From Sphaeroforma arctica JP610 (lineage: Eukaryota; Opisthokonta; Ichthyosporea; Ichthyophonida), in contig NW_014040535.1 in assembly GCF_001186125.1 (NCBI RefSeq), positions 124,347-149,010 on the forward strand: a stretch of 24,664 bases of DNA, written 5' to 3'. A program made the position numbers and the translations under genes. This document shows, piece by piece, positions 19,514 through 24,664 of the stretch. Positions within the stretch are counted from its first letter, which is position 1, and each line of letters begins with the position of its first letter. The notes beneath the pieces are model-generated. The model was not told where the DNA came from. It did no database searches and worked only from the letters and a program-made list of their open reading frames with translations.

Positions 19514-20698
19514 TCCGGCTCTCCCAGACGGACCCAAGTGTAAAATGTGGATTATTATTATTTTATATATATATAAACCTAAATATATACAGTGTTGACG
19601 ATTGACCAATGACAACAATTTAAAATGCATCCAATAAAGCATCGTTTTAGTTTGAAATATTTGAGAATGTCAACAAAAAAATGAAACAGCGAATAAATAG
19701 TTTATATCCTTAAACATGAGTATTTTACTTATAGAGTCAACACATAAGGTTTTAAAATTTAAATTTTAGTACAGTCTTGGACTCTTGGCCATTTGTTTTT
19801 TAAAAACATCTATTTTTATCTTCTACTCTATAGAGGTAGGCATATTATGAAAGGATAAAAATAGAAATGAGAACACTCAGTCTCAGAACAGTCAACAGTG
19901 AACAGTCAAAACTTGAAAACTGAAAACTCAGAACACACTACTCTCTCACTAGAGTAGAGTGGAGACTAGAGAGTCTCGAGGGAGAGTACACTAAAAAAAA
20001 AATTTAAGAAGTATCAGAAATTCAGAAAGTAGCAAGTTATTTTTAGCAACTATGTATTTTTTTTAAAAGAATATAACAATTGTTATTAATATATTTTGAA
20101 AAATAGAATACTGCGCCATAAAGTTTTGTTTTCTGCCGAGTGTTGAGTGCTGACCACAGTGACCAGTCTCAAGACAACTCTCACCGTCTCATTTCTCAAA
20201 TTCTCACGCCTGGCACATAGGCACTGCACTTGCAGTCAGTGCAGTGTAGCACAGTCTTTTTTTCAAGTGCAGTCTGTACATATTTTCTTTTTTTTTAAAT
20301 AATATATTTCGAGGAGAGAGGAGACTGGTAGAGCTAGCTACTCTACTCTAGAGAGAGAGAGAGAGCGTATTTAGGTAACAAAGGCTGGCCGCTGGCGTGA
20401 CAGGCGATTTAGCATACAAACCGTCACTTCTTGCAAGTTGCGAGTTGCGCGTTGCGAGACTTGCGACTCAGTTGCGAGGGATGTATTTTTTTACCACAAA
20501 TGTACCCTGAGAGTAAAAACGGGAATCACCTTTGGCACTTTTTCGCATACCACAGTCTTGCATCTGGTAAATCTTGACTTTTGAGTCTAGCTTAGACTCT
20601 AGACTCTGGACTCTGGAGTCGTGCTGCTTATTCATTATTTTACCTTTTGTTTTTTGAAAAAAAGCCAAACACATTCTGAGAGAAGTCCGAACTCAGGG
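19514..20698. other. Intergenic, cryptically simple sequence
   Basis: No gene is supported. Patches are dominated by short words: CTAGAGT and GAGACT around 19940-19990, GAGAGAGA around 20350 and GTTGCGAG, TTGCGAC near 20435-20480. Poly-A and poly-T runs alternate with them. The composition suggests slippage-derived or decayed repeat DNA. Confidence 0.5.
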
Positions 20699-21265
20699 GA
20701 ATGTCTTTATACGGCACTGGTGACAATAAAATTATTAACCACCGCAGCAGATTCCTACCGGTCTCATACTTTTACTTTTCGAGTTTACTTTGCTTTTTTA
20801 TGATGTAATTTGCGTGATATTAGCCCATTTATTGCACTTGTTGTATTAGTTCTTTGTCGGCCTCAGAGGAGAGGTCGACGTATGTTAGACACGAATAGTG
20901 TCAACTGTAAAACCATGGGCGAATCCGAAGCAATAGATACGACAGAGGACGCCTATATACATGTGTCTAACTGCTAACATATGTCAAGCCCTTAAGACCG
21001 ACAAGGACCTAGCATAAGTGCAATAAATGGGTTGTATCCGCGCTACAATATCTAACATTTAAGTCGAGCGCTTTCAGCCGACAGATAGCAAACAAACCGG
21101 CAGAAAACAAACACATCTCACATGTCCTTAAAATCACGCTAATTACATTAATACACCTATATTTAAGCAAATTAAACTCGAAAAACTTATAGTATGAGAC
21201 TGGTAGAAAACTGGGCCTGAGGTGGTTAATAATTTTATTGTCACCAGTGCCGTATAAAGACATTC
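20699..21265. repeat. Foldback (inverted-repeat) element, about 570 bp
   Basis: The outer left arm, about 20699-20822, is the reverse complement of the right arm, about 21128-21265. GAATGTCTTTATACGGCACT and GGTGACAATAAAATTATTAA on the left pair with TTAATAATTTTATTGTCACC and AGTGCCGTATAAAGACATTC on the right. Inner segments also pair: CCCATTTATTGCAC (left) with GTGCAATAAATGGG (right), and GTATGTTAGACAC with GTGTCTAACTGCTAACATATG. The right arm has about 90 bp extra at 21038-21127. No transposase is present. It could be a MITE-like foldback transposon or a hairpin from an inverted duplication. Diverged arms suggest it is not new. Confidence 0.8.
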
Positions 21266-21485
21266 TAGTCGACTGTTCTCCAAGAGTAAATGCGAGTCGG
21301 ACTTTAAGCGAATTCCAACGCGACTCTCTGCATACCTTTATTTGATTTCTGTCAACCATAGAGATATAGGTAGACTCTTGCGTCTTGACTTTTGAATCTT
21401 AGCGAAGAAACGATGTTGTGGCATTCCAATGTAATGGTTCGTCATCCCAGTAACCCATACATAATGTAACACACAGACGCCACGG

Positions 21486-21527
21486 CCAATACTGTCAACG
21501 TCAGGATAAACTCCGTTGTATAAATAA
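21486..21527 (+). promoter_or_regulatory. CCAAT and TATA boxes of the LPMO-chitinase gene
   Basis: CCAAT at 21486-21490 and TATAAATAA at 21519-21527 are 33 bases apart and 77 bases before the ATG. With a start about 30 bases after the TATA box, the 5' UTR would be about 50-55 bases. This is a compact, classic RNA polymerase II core promoter; the TTF-I-like gene shows none so clear. Confidence 0.6.
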
Positions 21528-21554
21528 TCAGGTTTACATCCTCATATCACCACT

Positions 21555-21584
21555 ATGAAACAATATCACAGTCGATTCTTTTGA
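21555..21584 (+). other. Possible short upstream reading frame (9 codons)
   Basis: ATG at 21555 opens a nine-codon frame ending TGA at 21582-21584, 19 bases before the main ATG and out of frame with it. Whether it lies in the mRNA depends on the exact start; from the TATA position it would be very close to the cap and probably bypassed. Confidence 0.25.
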
Positions 21585-21603
21585 GGTTGTGACGTTAAAT
21601 AAA

Positions 21604-24381
21604 ATGAGTTTCTCGGCAATATCATACACCCTTGCGAGCATGCTGCTGGTCAGCATGTCCAGCAACATGGTTGCGGGACATGTTTACATGTCTGATCCAG
21701 AAGCCCGGAATGTTCATGGTAATCCCGACAGACAATCACTGGCCGCCGGAGGCCCTAGTACAGTTCTGCAGGATGGTCAGTACCGACACGGTTTGTGTGG
21801 AAACAAACACACTGACGCACTACAGAATTGGAATGAGCCTATGGGAATCAAGCGAACCTATACTGAAGGACAGGAGATAGACATCTCAGTAGTGGTAACT
21901 GCGCACCACATTGGCTACTTTGACTTCCAACTCTGCGATACAACGGATATCTCCGAGGAGTGCTTTGCCCAACACCAATTAACACGTACTGGCTGCGAGG
22001 GTAGTGGAAGTGTTGACGACCCAAACTGTGAGCGCTGGTGGAAGCCTCTAGCACTGCATGAGACTATGGCCTGGGTGGTGACTGCCAATGGTGGATACCA
22101 GTACCACACACTGGATAGTGGTACTGTGATGGTGAGGACCAAATTTGTCTTGCCGCAAGGTGTGACATGCACAAACTGTGTTTTGCGCTTCCATTACTAT
22201 TCTACGAACTCTTGCCGTCCCGAAAATCAGAATGACGATTCGAACATGGTGTCAGAAGAATTCTGGAATTGCGCCGATATACAGATAACAGGAGCACAAG
22301 GCACAAGAAACACGGACGCGACACCTGCGCTCGTTGCAGACCTGAAAACCCGTGTACCTCAAAATCTGAAGGGCACCGGCATGGATAATTTCTGTCCCCG
22401 ACATGGTTTAGGAGAAATTCAAGAATATGCCAACGTAGCTCAGTGTGTCTCTTACGACATGAAAACACTACAGTGCGACTATCCAGGCAACAGCGACGGC
22501 AATGGTAACGCTGACAAATGCGCGAATATTGCCTGTGGAGCTCATGGTATCTGTGAATCTGGTAATTGCGAATGTATCGATGGTTACACCGGGGCTTCAT
22601 GTGACACGCCACCCTTAGATGGCTGCGCGACAGTTGATTGTGGTTCACATGGAAGTTGCAGTGGAGGTGTATGCACGTGTACAGACGGATACTCAGGTAA
22701 ACTCTGCACCGATGCAGGTAGTGGTGGTGATGGTGACGGTGTTGGTGGTGATCTTGTACAGAAATGTAAGGAATGTCGGGGCTGTTTGTGGGATGCACCG
22801 GGCGCATGTTACCATGATTGGGACAAGGCCACGTGCGACCGATACGCTGGATACACTTATTGCGGCAATGTCGGTAGTGATCTCTGCCAGAATACCAAGT
22901 GTGGTGTCCACAGTTCCGCATGTAATGCGGGACAATGCACATGCACAGATGGATATACTGGGCCACTGTGTGATGTAGCCCAGAATGTATGTGCCACAGT
23001 TGATTGCGGTTCAAATGGTATTTGTGAACTCGGTGTTTGTAAATGCACAAACGGCTTCAGTGGTGATTTATGCCAGAATTCTTCTGACGCCTGCTACAGC
23101 TTGAACTGTGGACTACATGGCTATTGCGAATCTGGAGTCTGCACCTGTGAAAACGGATACACTGGCTCTCTCTGTACTATACCTCCTGCCAGTCCGTGTG
23201 ACAACATCAATTGTGGTCAGTATGGTAGCTGTACTGACGGTATGTGCGTATGTTTGGATGGATATACGGGCACTCTATGTGACACCCCCGCCAGTGGAAC
23301 CGGCGACAGGGATCCACAATGCGGGACATGTGGAGGCTGCTTGTGGAAGGCCCCCAATGCGTGCTACGCTACGTGGGACAGAGCCACCTGTGAGAGATAC
23401 ACACAGGGTGGTTACACATTCTGCGGCACCACAGGTGGCGATGGAAACAAGAGTGGCAACGATGGTGAGGGCGGTGATAGTGGTAGTAGTGCCTGTGACA
23501 CCGTCGATTGCGGAGCTCATGGGTCGTGTGATGCTGGCATGTGTAACTGTGACGCCGGATACACAGGGCTGTACTGTGATGTGATTCAAAGCCGTAATAT
23601 ACCAACCGGATCCATTCGCAACTTGTTGTCCAGTGCACAGTTTGATGTGATGTTCAATCTGAGACAAAACTCCCCCAACTGCAACGAAGGAATTTCAAAG
23701 TTGACGTATGAGAACTTTGTGACAGCGGTGGATACGTACTATCCTGCATTCGCTAATGAAGGCAGCGACCAAACACGATTAAGAGAGATTGCTGCGTTTC
23801 TGGGTCAAATCTCGCAAGAAACCACAGGCTGGTGGCCGGGACAGGAGTACGGGTGGGGTCTGTGCTTCATCGAGGAAGTGGCGTGTCGAGAAAACGGGTG
23901 CCCACAATACTCACAGCCTGGGAATGCGCAGTATCCGGCGGTAGAGGGCAAGTCATACCACGGTCGAGGTGCTATCCAGATCACATGGAACTACAACTAC
24001 GGAAGTCTGAGTGAAGAGCTTTTCAATGGTGACAAGAATGTGCTGCTGCAAAATCCCGACCTGCTGACGGAGGATGGTGTGGTTGCTTTCCGAGCTTCCC
24101 TATGGTTCTGGATGACTGCTCAAGATTCCAAACCTTCCTCACACGATGTTATGATTGATGTTGCACCAGAGTGTCCGAGCGCGCGTAGATACAACGGATA
24201 CGGCCGTACAACGAACATCATCAACGGCGGTCTGGAGTGTCAAATACCCACACCCGCGAAGGTGCAGAATAGAGTGAACTACTACGAGCGGTACTGCAGT
24301 ATACTCGGAGTAGACCCCGGTCAGAATCTATACTGCGATCAGATGTTAAACTACCTATCCGGAGTACAGTGTCGGAGCTAG
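21604..24381 (+). CDS. Secreted LPMO-EGF-GH19 chitinase fusion
   Basis: Single exon, 925 aa. An in-frame TGA lies upstream at 21556-21558 and ATG 21604 has A at -3. Residues 1-25 are a signal peptide with cleavage VAG|H, leaving H26 as the N-terminal copper ligand of a lytic polysaccharide monooxygenase (LPMO_10 type, AA15/AA10-like, about 26-230). The second histidine is probably H102 (TAHHIGYFDFQLC) and the axial residue probably F220 (EEFWNCADI). EGF-like six-Cys modules start at C306, C341, C428, C463, C497, C532 and C631. Two other six-Cys modules, CLW(D/K)APxACYxxWDxATCxRY, lie at 388-420 and 573-607. Residues about 674-917 are a full GH19 chitinase: SQETTG with probable acid E739, CFIEE with probable base E758, SYHGRGAIQITWNYNYG, LWFWMTAQ, KPSSH and TNIINGGLEC. 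GH19 hydrolyses chitin and LPMOs cleave it oxidatively. Probable role: extracellular chitin breakdown or wall remodelling. The LPMO substrate is inferred from the partner domain. Confidence 0.93.
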   Translation: MSFSAISYTLASMLLVSMSSNMVAGHVYMSDPEARNVHGNPDRQSLAAGGPSTVLQDGQYRHGLCGNKHTDALQNWNEPMGIKRTYTEGQEIDISVVVTAHHIGYFDFQLCDTTDISEECFAQHQLTRTGCEGSGSVDDPNCERWWKPLALHETMAWVVTANGGYQYHTLDSGTVMVRTKFVLPQGVTCTNCVLRFHYYSTNSCRPENQNDDSNMVSEEFWNCADIQITGAQGTRNTDATPALVADLKTRVPQNLKGTGMDNFCPRHGLGEIQEYANVAQCVSYDMKTLQCDYPGNSDGNGNADKCANIACGAHGICESGNCECIDGYTGASCDTPPLDGCATVDCGSHGSCSGGVCTCTDGYSGKLCTDAGSGGDGDGVGGDLVQKCKECRGCLWDAPGACYHDWDKATCDRYAGYTYCGNVGSDLCQNTKCGVHSSACNAGQCTCTDGYTGPLCDVAQNVCATVDCGSNGICELGVCKCTNGFSGDLCQNSSDACYSLNCGLHGYCESGVCTCENGYTGSLCTIPPASPCDNINCGQYGSCTDGMCVCLDGYTGTLCDTPASGTGDRDPQCGTCGGCLWKAPNACYATWDRATCERYTQGGYTFCGTTGGDGNKSGNDGEGGDSGSSACDTVDCGAHGSCDAGMCNCDAGYTGLYCDVIQSRNIPTGSIRNLLSSAQFDVMFNLRQNSPNCNEGISKLTYENFVTAVDTYYPAFANEGSDQTRLREIAAFLGQISQETTGWWPGQEYGWGLCFIEEVACRENGCPQYSQPGNAQYPAVEGKSYHGRGAIQITWNYNYGSLSEELFNGDKNVLLQNPDLLTEDGVVAFRASLWFWMTAQDSKPSSHDVMIDVAPECPSARRYNGYGRTTNIINGGLECQIPTPAKVQNRVNYYERYCSILGVDPGQNLYCDQMLNYLSGVQCRS

Positions 24382-24509
24382 GTTCGGGCACGGTCCACAA
24401 AATTTGCTAACTAGTAAAATGTATGTGCCGTCAGGAATCAGCCGTTCCCCTGATATACATTCTGGAGTGGTTGACGATATCTCAAATAATTACATTAACT
24501 TAAATTTAG

Positions 24510-24515
24510 AATAAA
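24510..24515 (+). terminator. AATAAA polyadenylation signal of the LPMO-chitinase gene
   Basis: Canonical hexamer 129 bases after the stop codon in A+T-rich sequence; a second AATAAA lies at 24612-24617. Either would give a short 3' UTR. Confidence 0.55.
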
Positions 24516-24618
24516 ATACATATGTACGTACATCAGTCTATACTGAGGTAACGTCATACAGGAGTAATTGCAGATCATATGTTGTATGTGGTTTGTATCC
24601 AACAGCTATATAATAAAT

Positions 24619-24664
24619 TATATATATATATGTATATGTTTATATATATATATATATATATGTA
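24619..24664. repeat. AT microsatellite at window end
   Basis: TATATATA runs interrupted by TATGTATATG and continuing to the window edge. Confidence 0.85.

Noticed and set aside
20872-20879. AGGTCGAC, the first eight bases of the mammalian TTF-I Sal-box
   Set aside because: The match stops after eight bases, lies in the foldback element and is not near rDNA. Chance is the better explanation.
21009-21359. 116-codon minus-strand frame over the right foldback arm
   Set aside because: No transposase motif is visible, and the inverted left arm does not conserve the frame. Treated as chance.

Overview
The window is eukaryotic nuclear DNA. It has spliceosomal introns with GT..AG ends, a TATA/CCAAT promoter, AATAAA signals and abundant micro- and minisatellites. 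The gene content is a TTF-I/Reb1-type RNA polymerase I termination factor with long Gln/His tracts, and a secreted protein joining a lytic polysaccharide monooxygenase, EGF-like repeats and a GH19 chitinase. With large repeat-filled introns, this suggests a unicellular relative of animals. An ichthyosporean of the Sphaeroforma type is my best guess; it is inference, not proof.

Layout. (1) 1-1.56 kb: two phase-compatible exons of an unrecognised + strand gene. (2) 1.56-4.79 kb: A+T-rich DNA with a 23-bp tandem repeat and no supported gene. (3) 4,796-17,205: one + strand gene of 11 exons and 1,217 codons, reconstructed here by matching the phase at every junction. It encodes a TTF-I-like protein with four Myb/SANT-like segments at residues 528-1030, a His/Gln-rich N-terminus and a Gln-rich C-terminus. 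(4) 17.2-21.45 kb: intergenic DNA with decayed duplications, short-word repetition and a roughly 570-bp foldback element. (5) 21,486-24,515: a compact, intronless gene with CCAAT and TATA boxes and AATAAA signals. Its 925-residue product has a signal peptide, LPMO, seven EGF-like modules, two unusual six-Cys modules and a GH19 chitinase.

Two observations stand out. First, in four of the ten introns of the TTF-I-like gene (1, 4, 6 and 7) a tandem array starts exactly at the 5' splice site. Each repeat unit regenerates the exon-end|GT junction, giving rows of decoy donors. 3' splice sites are also duplicated in introns 1 and 10. This looks like intron growth by tandem duplication anchored on splice sites. 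Second, the LPMO-(EGF)n-Cys-module-GH19 protein puts an oxidative and a hydrolytic chitin-degrading enzyme on one secreted chain.

The two main genes are not an operon and show no functional link: one is a nuclear rDNA factor and the other an extracellular chitin-active enzyme. I recognised no retroviral, LTR, Polinton or other virus-like element, no tRNA or rRNA gene and no CRISPR array.
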